The notes below the pieces were generated by a model that was not told the DNA's origin, searched no databases, and saw nothing but the letters and a program-made list of their open reading frames with translations. Shown piece after piece: positions 1-7,739 of a stretch of DNA of 64,000 bases. Position numbers and translations under genes: made by a program. Origin of the DNA: CAVVSQ01 sp963848825 (GTDB lineage: Bacteria > Planctomycetota > Planctomycetia > Gemmatales > Gemmataceae). Position 1 is the stretch's first letter. The number at the start of each line of letters is the position of its first letter. The stretch lies in contig CAWKFA010000001.1 of the NCBI GenBank assembly GCA_963848825.1, positions 124,001 through 188,000 of the forward strand, written 5' to 3'.

Positions 1-565
1 TGGCGGGTTCTGCACTTCCACGTACCAGTTGTTGACACCGCCATGAATTTCGATGTCGCGAATCATCGACTCCGCGGTGTTGGTCGTATCGCGACAAGTG
101 ACGTCCAGCAGGCGTAGAATCGGCTTGGCGCCATGCCAGTCCTGTCCCAGCGCGGCCTCGGCCCGTTTGATGGCTTGCCGGGTCAACTCCCAGTAGCAAT
201 GCAGCCAATACGGGTCGCGCACCATGCAGACGATGCGGTCTTTGCCATAGCCGGCCGGTAAGTCTTTGGGAACCTTGACGGATAGGTCCTTGGTCGGGAC
301 GCCGACGTCGTACTTACTGCTCTCGACCTGCTCTTCCGCGGAGTTGGAACCGCTCGAGTTTCGGGCCGCCGCCAGCTGCGGGCGCGGCCGGGGTTGTTTC
401 CGTGGGGCGTTGTGAAGGGTTTTGCTTTTATAAGCGGTAGAAGAAACGCGATTCAGGGCGGCAACCAACTCTTCTTTACACATTCCATGCCAACCCGACA
501 CTCCTCGTTTGCGCGAGATCGATTAACTCTTTTTTGCTGCGCGCCTGCATCCTGTCTTTGGTCAT
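1..565 (-). CDS. DUF4912 domain protein (partial, one frame break)
   Basis: Minus-strand gene running off the left edge. Reading from the ATG at 565 gives a Lys-rich helix of the SAP/Rho-N type (start MTKDRMQARSKKELIDLAQ). The frame then breaks near 516 and resumes with KRGVSGWHGM and a basic Pro-rich linker. The DUF4912 core follows: DRIVCMVRDPYWLHCYWEL, then an Arg-Leu-rich strand ending at the window edge. One extra A in the AAA run near 516 restores a single frame, so I take it as one gene with a sequence error. DUF4912 proteins are common in planctomycetes and some other phyla; the role is unknown, and the SAP-like helix suggests nucleic-acid or protein binding (inference). Confidence 0.8.
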
Positions 566-724
566 ACGACACCGCTCCGTATTCACCAGTGCCGGGGGTC
601 GATGTCGCCCAACACCTGGGGAGAACTATGTTTACGAAGGGCATCCGTGCGAAAAAACTCTCGCCGTCCAATGGGGAGAGTGGCAGAGCTCGAGATGTTG
701 CGAAAGCAGACCGGACAGGCGGGT

Positions 725-741
725 GGGCGGTTAAACCGCCC
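725..741. repeat. 17-bp palindrome, operator-like
   Basis: GGGCGGTT-A-AACCGCCC: two perfect 8-base arms around one base. The spacer is too short for an RNA hairpin loop, so a dimeric protein-binding site is more likely than a terminator. It lies 160 bases upstream of the DUF4912 start and about 300 bases before the candidate atp promoter. Function is inferred. Confidence 0.4.
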
Positions 742-1042
742 CATTGCTCCAGAAAAACGCCTTTAGCGAACGCTGCAAAGGAGTATCAGTGCCCGCATAA
801 GATTTCAGGCAAGATTCGCGCCACAAAATGGCGATTTTAATGGTCCTAACGAGCAATTAAACTAACTTTGGGGGTGGTGCCCGCTCTCCTCTGGAGAGAT
901 AGTACAAAAAATGACGCAGAAATGTCAATCTGAAAAATCGCGCATAAAGCATAACTTTTCAGGAAAATCAACTCAAAATCTTCTTTTTTTTGCACGACCG
1001 GATTATTTTAACACTTCGCGAAAAATTTCACGAATAGGGCGA

Positions 1043-1070
1043 TTGACTTCCCAGGCAAGGTTTAGACAAT
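1043..1070 (+). promoter_or_regulatory. Candidate sigma-70 type promoter of the atp operon
   Basis: TTGACT (1043-1048), a 16-base spacer, then GACAAT (1065-1070). The -35 matches consensus at five of six positions and the -10 at four of six. It sits about 85 bases before the first atp gene start. No experimental support. Confidence 0.3.
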
Positions 1071-1154
1071 AACCACGAAAGAAACAAAGCAAGCAACTCA
1101 TGCTGGCCATTGCCCCGAATTGGGCGAGGCTTTCAGCCTGCCGAAGAGGCCCTC

Positions 1155-1391
1155 ATGCCGCCGGAGGATCGCGAGCGACGCCGGCTGGGAATTTACCTAA
1201 CCATTTCCCAGGTTGGCATGGAAATGGTGGTGCCTGGCGTGGTCGGATTGTGGCTGGACAACACCTTCAACTGGTTGCCGTGGGCAACCATTACCGGCGT
1301 GGTCCTTGGCTTTGTTCTTGGCATCACGCACCTGACGGTTTTGATGAAAAAATCCGATGAGGATGAGCCGCCCAAAGGCACGAAATCATGA
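1155..1391 (+). CDS. atpZ: ATP synthase accessory protein AtpZ-like (ATPase_gene1 family)
   Basis: Short membrane protein of 78 residues with two hydrophobic helices (around YLTISQVGMEMVVPGVVGLW and ITGVVLGFVLGITHLTVLM) and a charged C-terminus. This is the usual form of the small AtpZ/AtpI-type protein that opens F-type ATP synthase operons and is thought to help c-ring assembly or Mg2+ entry. I chose the ATG at 1155 because AGAGG lies six bases before it; an upstream TTG at 1110 is open but has no ribosome site. Its TGA overlaps the next ATG (ATGA at 1388). Confidence 0.75.
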   Translation: MPPEDRERRRLGIYLTISQVGMEMVVPGVVGLWLDNTFNWLPWATITGVVLGFVLGITHLTVLMKKSDEDEPPKGTKS

Positions 1392-1765
1392 GAAGCGCGG
1401 TTTGGTTAATCGGTGGGGCGTTGGGCTTGTGGCTAGTTGCGCTTTATCCTGGATGGCTCCTCGCCGGGGATCTCGCTATTGTGCAAAGCGGCGTGGCCAT
1501 GTTGTTATGCCTGCTGCCCGCGCTGGCGACCCTGGCGTGGGCGCTCAAGGCGGGCGCGTTTCCCGAAACCCATTTGCTCGCCACGCTGGGCGGCTCCGCG
1601 TTACGGATCGTGACGGTGCCCGCGGCGGCCTGCGTATTTTATCTAGGGTGGCCCGAAGTGTTCACGGATAATTTCTGGATTTGGATCGCTCTATTTTATC
1701 TCGTGCTGTTGGCCCTGGAAACGACGTTGTTGGTAAGGAACCGGCGCGAAGGGGCCATTTCCTAA
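1388..1765 (+). CDS. atpI: ATP synthase subunit I-like membrane protein
   Basis: A 125-residue, very hydrophobic protein with four predicted membrane helices and a short basic C-terminal tail (RNRREG). It overlaps the preceding gene by four bases and lies directly before atpB, the standard place of AtpI. Sequence similarity is hard to judge by eye, so the name rests mainly on size, topology and position. AtpI proteins assist assembly of the membrane rotor and are not part of the mature enzyme. Confidence 0.6.
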   Translation: MRSAVWLIGGALGLWLVALYPGWLLAGDLAIVQSGVAMLLCLLPALATLAWALKAGAFPETHLLATLGGSALRIVTVPAAACVFYLGWPEVFTDNFWIWIALFYLVLLALETTLLVRNRREGAIS

Positions 1766-1853
1766 GAGTCCGTTTTGCATACAGTAGCTGGGAAGATAAA
1801 ACGTTTGGGCGGCGCGGGCCTCAAAAGGCCGAAAAAAACAAGGGTAGTCGCGA

Positions 1854-2633
1854 ATGTTTGCAGAAAGCGCTTTGGATCACGTCGTCGACCAGGATGTCTG
1901 GCACTTTTTCCAAAACATCTCCTATTCCTTGCCCTGGTCCTTGACGAAATACAAGGTCCTGATGGTTTTGGCTGCCATCTTGATTATGGCCATTTTCATT
2001 CCTCTGGCCCGTAAAGCACGTGACGGGGCCACGCCCCGTGGCCGCTGGTGGAACTTTTTCGAAGCCGTACTTACCTTCATTCGTGATAATGTAGCCAGGC
2101 CGAACATCGGCCACGATGCCGATCGCTATGTCCCTTACCTCTGGTCCCTTTTTCTGTTCATTCTTTTTTGCAATTTGTTCGGCATGTTTCCCTTTTTGGG
2201 CTCACCGACGGCCAACATTAATGTGACGTTGGCCCTCGCGCTCGTCACGTTCATTTTTATCCATGGCAGCGCCATTGCCAAAATGGGCTTCACGCACTAT
2301 CTGCAATCGTACGTGCCGCACATGGACGTCCCCTTCGTCGGTCTTTTTATCGCGGTCCTGGAAATCGTGGGCAACGTCATCAAGGGGGTCGTCCTGGCCA
2401 TACGTCTTTTTGCCAATATGTTTGCGGGCCACGTCGTGCTGGCTTCCATTTTGATGTTCATCGTCATGGTCAAACATCAGGGCCATTTTTTGTTTTGGGG
2501 CGTAACGTCCGTGAGTGTTTTGGGCGTGATAGCGCTCAGCTTCTTGGAGTTGTTTGTGGCGTTTTTGCAAGCATTTATTTTTACCTTTTTGACGTCCATC
2601 TTTCTCGGCATGGCAGTGCATCCGCAGCACTAG
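1854..2633 (+). CDS. atpB: ATP synthase F0 subunit a
   Basis: A 259-residue integral membrane protein forming the proton half-channels of F0. The essential arginine is in the conserved helix AIRLFANMFAGHVVL, preceded by the ExxGNVIKG segment, as in other a subunits. An N-terminal amphipathic segment is followed by at least five hydrophobic helices; length is normal for the family. It is separated by 88 bases from the preceding gene. Start ATG at 1854; no strong Shine-Dalgarno is visible. Confidence 0.96.
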   Translation: MFAESALDHVVDQDVWHFFQNISYSLPWSLTKYKVLMVLAAILIMAIFIPLARKARDGATPRGRWWNFFEAVLTFIRDNVARPNIGHDADRYVPYLWSLFLFILFCNLFGMFPFLGSPTANINVTLALALVTFIFIHGSAIAKMGFTHYLQSYVPHMDVPFVGLFIAVLEIVGNVIKGVVLAIRLFANMFAGHVVLASILMFIVMVKHQGHFLFWGVTSVSVLGVIALSFLELFVAFLQAFIFTFLTSIFLGMAVHPQH

Positions 2634-2714
2634 CCAGCCGCTGAGGAAAGCGGAGTCTTGGGACATACGTAACGGCTTTTATTTTTTGGCTACCACCAAG
2701 TAAGGAGAGATGTA

Positions 2715-3040
2715 ATGAGAATGCTCGGTTTGGCAATGACGGCAGTCCTGGTCGTTCTATCGATGGCCTGTCCGGTATTCGCGCAAGACGTAGTGCATCA
2801 GCAGCCCGCGGCGTCCTTCTACGGCCCCGCCATCGGTGCCGGCTTGGTGCTGGTCTGGCGATCATCGGCGCTGGCCTGGGATTCGGCAAGATTGGTTCCG
2901 CCGCCCTCGAAAGCATGGCCCGGCAGCCCGAAACCGCCGGTAAAGTACAAACCGCCATGCTTATCATCGCCGCCATGTTCGAAGGCGCCACGCTGCTGAG
3001 CGTGATTGTTTGCCTCATTCTCGCCCTCAAAGTGGTGTAG
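2715..3040 (+). CDS. atpE: ATP synthase F0 subunit c (frame break)
   Basis: The proteolipid rotor subunit. It begins after a good AAGGAG site with a signal-like first helix ending in VFAQD, then GPAIGAGL. The frame breaks at the GG of 2846-2847; adding one G gives the canonical GAGLAIIGAGLGFGKIG helix, polar loop ARQPE, and second helix with the ion-binding Glu in AAMFEGATLL. The residue after that Glu is Gly, and the Ser or Thr typical of Na+ rings is absent, which suggests proton coupling. The gene is essential for the enzyme, so the break is almost certainly a sequencing error. The cleavable-looking leader is unusual for subunit c. Confidence 0.92.
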
Positions 3041-3082
3041 TCCCTTTTGCCAGGGGAACCGACTGGAGTTTTGGAGGTAATC

Positions 3083-3823
3083 ATGCGGCAAACGCTTGCC
3101 GGCGAACGAATGGTCTGGTTGCTGATCGCGGGATGTATGTTCGCGCCGGCCGCGGCGCGGGCTGACGAGGTCAAGGCCGGCAGGCCGCCCAAAGTCATCG
3201 CCTCGGATGCTCACCATAACGAATTCAAATTCGATCTGGCCGATCCGAAACAGAAGGCTGAATTCTGGGAAAAGCTGGACTCTGGCCATCTGGAGCACTG
3301 GGAGGTCGAAAAACCACTGCCCAATCCTCTGGACATCAAGGCGGACCTCGGCTTGTGGGCACTGGTGATTTTCCTGGCCCTGGTGTTCATTTTGCAAAAA
3401 TATGCCTGGGGCCCGATGCTCCAGGGACTGCAAAAGCGTGAGGCAACCATCCGGGATTCCGTGGAGGAAGCGCAGAAAGCACGGGCCGAAACGCTGCAAA
3501 TCACGGCGGAGTTCAAGGCCAAGATGGATCAGGCTTATGCCGAGATTCCCAAAATCATGGAGCAAGCGCGGCGCGACGCGGATGCCTTCAAGGAAGAAAT
3601 GCGGACGCAGACAGCCAAGGACATTCAGGCGGAGCGACAAAGACTGCGGCGAGAAATTGAAACCGCGCGGGACCAGGCCCTGCAAGAGCTATGGAACCAG
3701 GCCGCGCAACTGGCGACCTTGATTTCCGCCAAGGCGATAGGCCGTTCCCTGACGGAAGCCGATCATCGCCGGCTCCTGGATGAATCCATTGCCGAGCTTG
3801 GCCAGTCGGCGAACCGGGGTTAA
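3083..3823 (+). CDS. atpF: ATP synthase F0 subunit b with N-terminal extension
   Basis: Peripheral stator subunit of 246 residues, against about 160 in most bacteria. From the N-terminus: signal-like hydrophobic stretch (about residues 8-24, ending AAARA), roughly 65 polar residues, the membrane anchor (GLWALVIFLALVFILQKYAW), then a long charged coiled coil and a C-terminal delta-binding region. Start chosen at 3083 because GGAGGT precedes it; an upstream TTG at 3047 has none. The extra exported segment is not part of classical subunit b. Next gene starts one base after the stop. Confidence 0.93.
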   Translation: MRQTLAGERMVWLLIAGCMFAPAAARADEVKAGRPPKVIASDAHHNEFKFDLADPKQKAEFWEKLDSGHLEHWEVEKPLPNPLDIKADLGLWALVIFLALVFILQKYAWGPMLQGLQKREATIRDSVEEAQKARAETLQITAEFKAKMDQAYAEIPKIMEQARRDADAFKEEMRTQTAKDIQAERQRLRREIETARDQALQELWNQAAQLATLISAKAIGRSLTEADHRRLLDESIAELGQSANRG

Positions 3824-3824
3824 C

Positions 3825-4457
3825 ATGACCGAACCCAGCGCAAAAGAATACCACGATCAAGCCGATGTGAGCGCGCGGCGGATCGCCAAGGTCTACGCGA
3901 CCGCGCTCCTGGACTCCGCCCAAAAAGAGGGCCAGGCGGAAGCCGTTGTGGCTGAGCTCGAATCGCTGGTGCGCGACGTTTTCGAGAAAGACCCCCGACT
4001 CGAATTGCTGCTTTCCAGCGCGGCCATCGGCCGGCATGCCCGACATGAATCACTCCGGAAAATCTTCGCTGGACGCGCCAGCAAGACGTTCCTTAACTTC
4101 GTGCAAGTACTTAACGACCATGAGCGCCTAAATCTGCTCCGGCCGATCCTGACGGCGGCGATTGAGCTGTACGACGCGCGGCAGCGCCGCTTGCGCGTGT
4201 TCGTGACCAGCGCCGTTGCTCTGTCGGATGACTTTCGTCAGCGGCTCGAAGCCAAGGTGCAAACGTTTTTCAACTTGAAAGCGGTATTAGTGCCCGCGGT
4301 TGACCCCGAAGTGCTCGGGGGACTCAAGGTCCGCATCGGCGACATGCAGCTGGATGCCACCGTTCGGAATAAACTCGTATCCATACGCGACCAGATCCTA
4401 GCGAGAAGCAGTCATGAGATTCAAAGCCGACGAGATAGTTTCAGTACTGGCGAATGA
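3825..4457 (+). CDS. atpH: ATP synthase F1 subunit delta
   Basis: A 210-residue delta (OSCP-like) subunit that links the b stalk to the F1 head. The N-terminal helical domain has RRIAKVYATALLDSAQKEG, and the C-terminal domain has the family signature PEVLGGLKVRIGDMQLDATV. The ATG at 3825 follows the atpF stop by one base; the longer upstream frame from 3780 would overlap atpF and lacks a ribosome site. Its 3' end overlaps atpA by 44 bases, suggesting translational coupling. Confidence 0.94.
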   Translation: MTEPSAKEYHDQADVSARRIAKVYATALLDSAQKEGQAEAVVAELESLVRDVFEKDPRLELLLSSAAIGRHARHESLRKIFAGRASKTFLNFVQVLNDHERLNLLRPILTAAIELYDARQRRLRVFVTSAVALSDDFRQRLEAKVQTFFNLKAVLVPAVDPEVLGGLKVRIGDMQLDATVRNKLVSIRDQILARSSHEIQSRRDSFSTGE

Positions 4458-6117
4458 AATCGGTCAGTATGATTCCAAGCTGGATATCCGCGAGGTAGGC
4501 CGTGTCCTGGAAGTGGGCGACGGTATTGCGCGCGTCTATGGCCTGTCCGGGGTCATGGCGGGCGAAATGCTCGAATTCACCCGAACCAAGATTCGCGGCC
4601 TGGCCTTCAACCTGGAAGAGAATTCGGTCGGGGTTATCATCCTCGGCGAATATCTGGGGATTGCCGAGGGGGACGAAGTTCGGACAACCGGCCAGTTGCT
4701 GCGGGTCCCCGTCGGGGACGCTCTGATTGGCCGCGTCGTCAATCCGCTCGGTGTGCCGCTCGATGGCAAGGGCCCAATCGTCACAGAGCATAGTCGTGCT
4801 GTCGAATTCATGGCGCCCGGCGTGGCGGCGCGTCAACCTGTGACGCAACCGCTTCAAACCGGCATCAAGGCCATCGATTCCATGACGCCGGTCGGCCGCG
4901 GCCAGCGCGAACTGATCATTGGCGACCGTAAAACTGGCAAAACCGCCATCGCCATCGACGCGATCATTAACCAAAAAGAAGAACGCGTCATTTGCGTTTA
5001 CGCCGCCATCGGCCAAAAAGAATCCACCGTGGCCAGCATTGTGGAGGCGCTGCGTGCCAAGGGCGCCATGGATTACACCATCGTCGTCGTGGCCTCGGCC
5101 TCCGACCCCGCCCCGCTGCAATACATCGCGCCCTATTCCGGCACCGCGATGGCCGAATATTACATGTACGAGCATGGGCGCGACACCCTGTGCGTTTACG
5201 ACGATCTCACCAAACAAGCGGCATCTTATCGTGAATTGTCGTTGTTGATGCGGCGCCCGCCCGGACGTGAAGCTTATCCGGGCGATATCTTTTATTGCCA
5301 TTCGCGCTTGTTGGAACGGTCGGCGAAGTTGGCGGAACGGTGGGTCATCGTTCCTCAGGATGCCGATGGCGCCAAAGTGACGGATGACTGGGCGATCAAC
5401 AATCTCCAGGGGGAGAAACGCCAAACAGGGCAGCCGGGCAAAGTCTACATCGGACCGCTCGATAAGGAACATGCCGAAAAGCATGACTTGCCGAAGTTTC
5501 CCGGCTGCAAGGTCGCCAAGGTGGCCAACACCGGCGGCTCGCTCACGGCGCTGCCCATTATCGAAACGCTCGAAGGCGAGGTGTCGGCGTACATTCCGAC
5601 CAATGTGATCTCCATCACCGACGGCCAAATCTATCTTCAGCCCGACCTGTTTTTCGCCGGCATTCGTCCCGCAATCGACGTCGGTATTTCGGTGTCACGT
5701 GTGGGTGGCAAGGCGCAGATTCCGGCCATGAAACAAATCGCGGGCAGCCTGCGCCTCGATCTCGCCGCCTTCCGCGAGCTGGAAGCATTCGCTCAGTTAG
5801 GCACGGAGCTTGACAAGGGGACGCAGTCACAGCTCGACCGTGGCTATCGCATGGTGGAAATTTTGAAGCAGCCCCAATTTCAGCCGATGAACGTGATCGA
5901 CCAGGTCATGATTATTTACGCTGGCAGCAAGGGGATGCTAGATAAGGTGCCGATCAAACAGGTAAGCAACTGGGAACGGCAATTCCTTACTTTCATGAAG
6001 GAACAAAAACCGGACGTTCGCAACCGCCTGATCAAGGACGCCAAGCTGACGCCGGACAATGAAAAGCTTTTGGCCGCGGCCATTGAGTATTTCCAACCGC
6101 AGTTCAAGGCAGATTAG
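4414..6117 (+). CDS. atpA: ATP synthase F1 subunit alpha with about 60-residue insertion
   Basis: Non-catalytic nucleotide-binding subunit, 567 residues against about 505 usual. P-loop GDRKTGKT at residues 170-177 (usual GDRQTGKT), DLTKQAASYRELSLL, and ALPIIETLEGEVSAYIPTNVISITDGQ are all typical. The extra length lies between LLERSAKLAE (about 308) and TGGSLTALP (about 373), where most alpha subunits have only four or five residues; it contains VIVPQDADGAKVTDDW and a Lys/Gly-rich loop. The rest, including the C-terminal helical domain, is intact. Start overlaps atpH. Confidence 0.97.
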   Translation: MRFKADEIVSVLANEIGQYDSKLDIREVGRVLEVGDGIARVYGLSGVMAGEMLEFTRTKIRGLAFNLEENSVGVIILGEYLGIAEGDEVRTTGQLLRVPVGDALIGRVVNPLGVPLDGKGPIVTEHSRAVEFMAPGVAARQPVTQPLQTGIKAIDSMTPVGRGQRELIIGDRKTGKTAIAIDAIINQKEERVICVYAAIGQKESTVASIVEALRAKGAMDYTIVVVASASDPAPLQYIAPYSGTAMAEYYMYEHGRDTLCVYDDLTKQAASYRELSLLMRRPPGREAYPGDIFYCHSRLLERSAKLAERWVIVPQDADGAKVTDDWAINNLQGEKRQTGQPGKVYIGPLDKEHAEKHDLPKFPGCKVAKVANTGGSLTALPIIETLEGEVSAYIPTNVISITDGQIYLQPDLFFAGIRPAIDVGISVSRVGGKAQIPAMKQIAGSLRLDLAAFRELEAFAQLGTELDKGTQSQLDRGYRMVEILKQPQFQPMNVIDQVMIIYAGSKGMLDKVPIKQVSNWERQFLTFMKEQKPDVRNRLIKDAKLTPDNEKLLAAAIEYFQPQFKAD

Positions 6118-6120
6118 TTT

Positions 6121-7011
6121 ATGGCCAATACACGCGCCCTTGTTAAGCGCCGCAAGGCAATCCGTAATATCCGCAAGATCACGCGGACGATGGAACTCAT
6201 CGCCACCGCGCGTTTTCGCCAGGCCCTGGACCGGGCCATGCGCGCCGAGGCCTTCACGCGCCGGATCGCCGCGATGGCCGCCGATTTGAGTGCCAGTGCC
6301 ACCGATGTCACTCACCCGCTCCTGGAAAAGCGCGACACCATCAAACGGACCCTGCTCCTGGTCATTACCTCGAATCGGGGTTTGTGCGGCGGCTATAACG
6401 CCGCCATCCTTCGCGAGGCCAACGCCGCCATTCGCCAGTTGAGTGCGGTCGGGCCGCTTGTCGATACCTTGCATCTGGAGTTGTCAGGCAAACGGGTGAT
6501 TGCCTGGCGGCGCTATCAGGGCATGACGTCGCAGACCAGTTACACGCATTTTGAAGACAAGCCCCAGTATGCCCAGGCAGAGGAACTTGCCGACAAATAT
6601 ATCAAGCTGTACATATCCGGTCAGGTCGACCGCGTCGACGTCGCGTATTCGAAGTTCATCAGTGCCTCCCGGCAAATGCCCGTGGTGGAGACCCTGCTGC
6701 CCTTATCTCCGGAAGCCCTGCGAGGCACCAAGAAAACCGGAGCGGCCGCCCCTGTCGACTACGAATTTTTACCCAACGCCAAAAATATCTTGGAAGAGAT
6801 TCTGCCCGTATCCTTCAAGGTTCGGCTATTCAAATGTTTCCTGGACGCCGCCGTCAGCGAGCAAATCGCCCGCCGCGTTGCCATGAAAGCAGCCACGGAA
6901 AACGCGGGTGAAATGATCAAGGCGTTAAGCAGCAAGTACAATCGTGCCCGGCAGGCGCAGATCACCAAGGAAATCGCGGAAGTGATTGGCGGGGCGGAGT
7001 CGCTCAAGTAA
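6121..7011 (+). CDS. atpG: ATP synthase F1 subunit gamma
   Basis: Rotor shaft subunit, 296 residues, normal length. It has the N-terminal coiled-coil start (RALVKRRKAIRNIRKITRTMELIATARF), the central SNRGLCGGYN motif and the C-terminal helix ending in NRARQAQITKEIAEVIGGAESL, all hallmarks of AtpG. It starts three bases after the atpA stop. The gene normally next in order, atpD, is displaced by about 730 bases. Confidence 0.96.
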   Translation: MANTRALVKRRKAIRNIRKITRTMELIATARFRQALDRAMRAEAFTRRIAAMAADLSASATDVTHPLLEKRDTIKRTLLLVITSNRGLCGGYNAAILREANAAIRQLSAVGPLVDTLHLELSGKRVIAWRRYQGMTSQTSYTHFEDKPQYAQAEELADKYIKLYISGQVDRVDVAYSKFISASRQMPVVETLLPLSPEALRGTKKTGAAAPVDYEFLPNAKNILEEILPVSFKVRLFKCFLDAAVSEQIARRVAMKAATENAGEMIKALSSKYNRARQAQITKEIAEVIGGAESLK

Positions 7012-7148
7012 GTCTGTCCCTTTGGAACAGTTCCATGGTCCTCAGACGAAAACCGGCGGCATTTGGTAGTTTCGTTGCGATAAAACACCGGGCGGCATTG
7101 GACATCAGTGGGCAATTAACCAAGCTCTACTGTCGGATGTATCGACCG

Positions 7149-7718
7149 ATGTCCAGGATAATTACCCCCCAAAGGGTCCTCAAGGTTCTTGAACAGGCTG
7201 GTGTGAAATGCCTCTTGGTGGGGGCTCACGGAATTGGTGGGTGGAAAAGCCAAGCTCGGTCTACGGAAGACATTGATGTTTTGGTGGCCGTGAAGCACCA
7301 TTCCAAAGCCGTAAAAGCCATTCAACATGCCTTCCCGAAGCTTGTCATGGCCGATTCTCCCGTGGCAACTCGGTTCAGCGATAAACGAACTGGAAAGGGA
7401 CTAATTGACCTGATGAAGCCGGTCGATGAACCTTTCAAGTTGGCATTTAAATACTCCGTTCCCGTGGGCAAAACCCACCGTGTGCCGGATCTGGAGATGG
7501 CCTTGGTGGCAAAATTCGCCGCCAGGGTTGCCCCTGATCGGCGGCCCTTAAAAAAGCATGCCGATGCCAGTGATTTCATCGATATGGTGGAGCATAACCT
7601 GGACAAGATTAAAATAAAAAAGCTCGAGCAATTAGCCGAGAAAGTTTATCAGGGCGGAGCCAAAGAGATCACCCAACTCTTTAACGACATTAAGGCCGGC
7701 CGGAGCATTCAGATTTAG
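7149..7718 (+). CDS. Nucleotidyltransferase-fold protein inserted in the atp operon
   Basis: About 190 residues. The segment CLLVGAHGIGGWKSQARSTEDIDVLV resembles the minimal nucleotidyltransferase fold: a small glycine motif followed by DxD-type acidic residues (EDIDVLV). A later HADASDFIDMV segment fits AbiEii/MNT-like families. It lies between atpG and atpD on the same strand, ending 21 bases before atpD. The start is uncertain: ATG 7149 gives MSRIITPQRVLKVLEQAG, while 7137 and 7035 are also open and none has a clear ribosome site. It is less GC-rich than the flanking atp genes, hinting at later insertion. It could be an antitoxin/toxin-type enzyme or an unrelated regulator; function unknown. 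Confidence 0.65.
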   Translation: MSRIITPQRVLKVLEQAGVKCLLVGAHGIGGWKSQARSTEDIDVLVAVKHHSKAVKAIQHAFPKLVMADSPVATRFSDKRTGKGLIDLMKPVDEPFKLAFKYSVPVGKTHRVPDLEMALVAKFAARVAPDRRPLKKHADASDFIDMVEHNLDKIKIKKLEQLAEKVYQGGAKEITQLFNDIKAGRSIQI

Positions 7719-7739
7719 ATCTTTTTTTGTGGAGCATTC

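Larger units (their letters stand above)
566..1154. other. Intergenic region between the DUF4912 gene and the atp operon
   Basis: About 590 bases with no convincing gene; open frames here lack a ribosome site and family resemblance. It holds a perfect 8-base-arm palindrome (725-741), a shorter inverted repeat CTCTCC-TCT-GGAGAG (884-898), an AT-rich stretch (about 900-1020) with a T run, and a candidate promoter at 1043-1070. It must carry the promoters of the divergent DUF4912 gene and the ATP synthase operon. Confidence 0.6.

Noticed and set aside
394..840. Plus-strand open frame of 148 codons
   Set aside because: It overlaps the DUF4912 gene on the other strand, has no ribosome site and no family resemblance.
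2715..3040. atpE as a pseudogene
   Set aside because: One missing G explains the break and both helices with the ion-binding Glu are intact; loss of subunit c would leave an otherwise complete operon useless.
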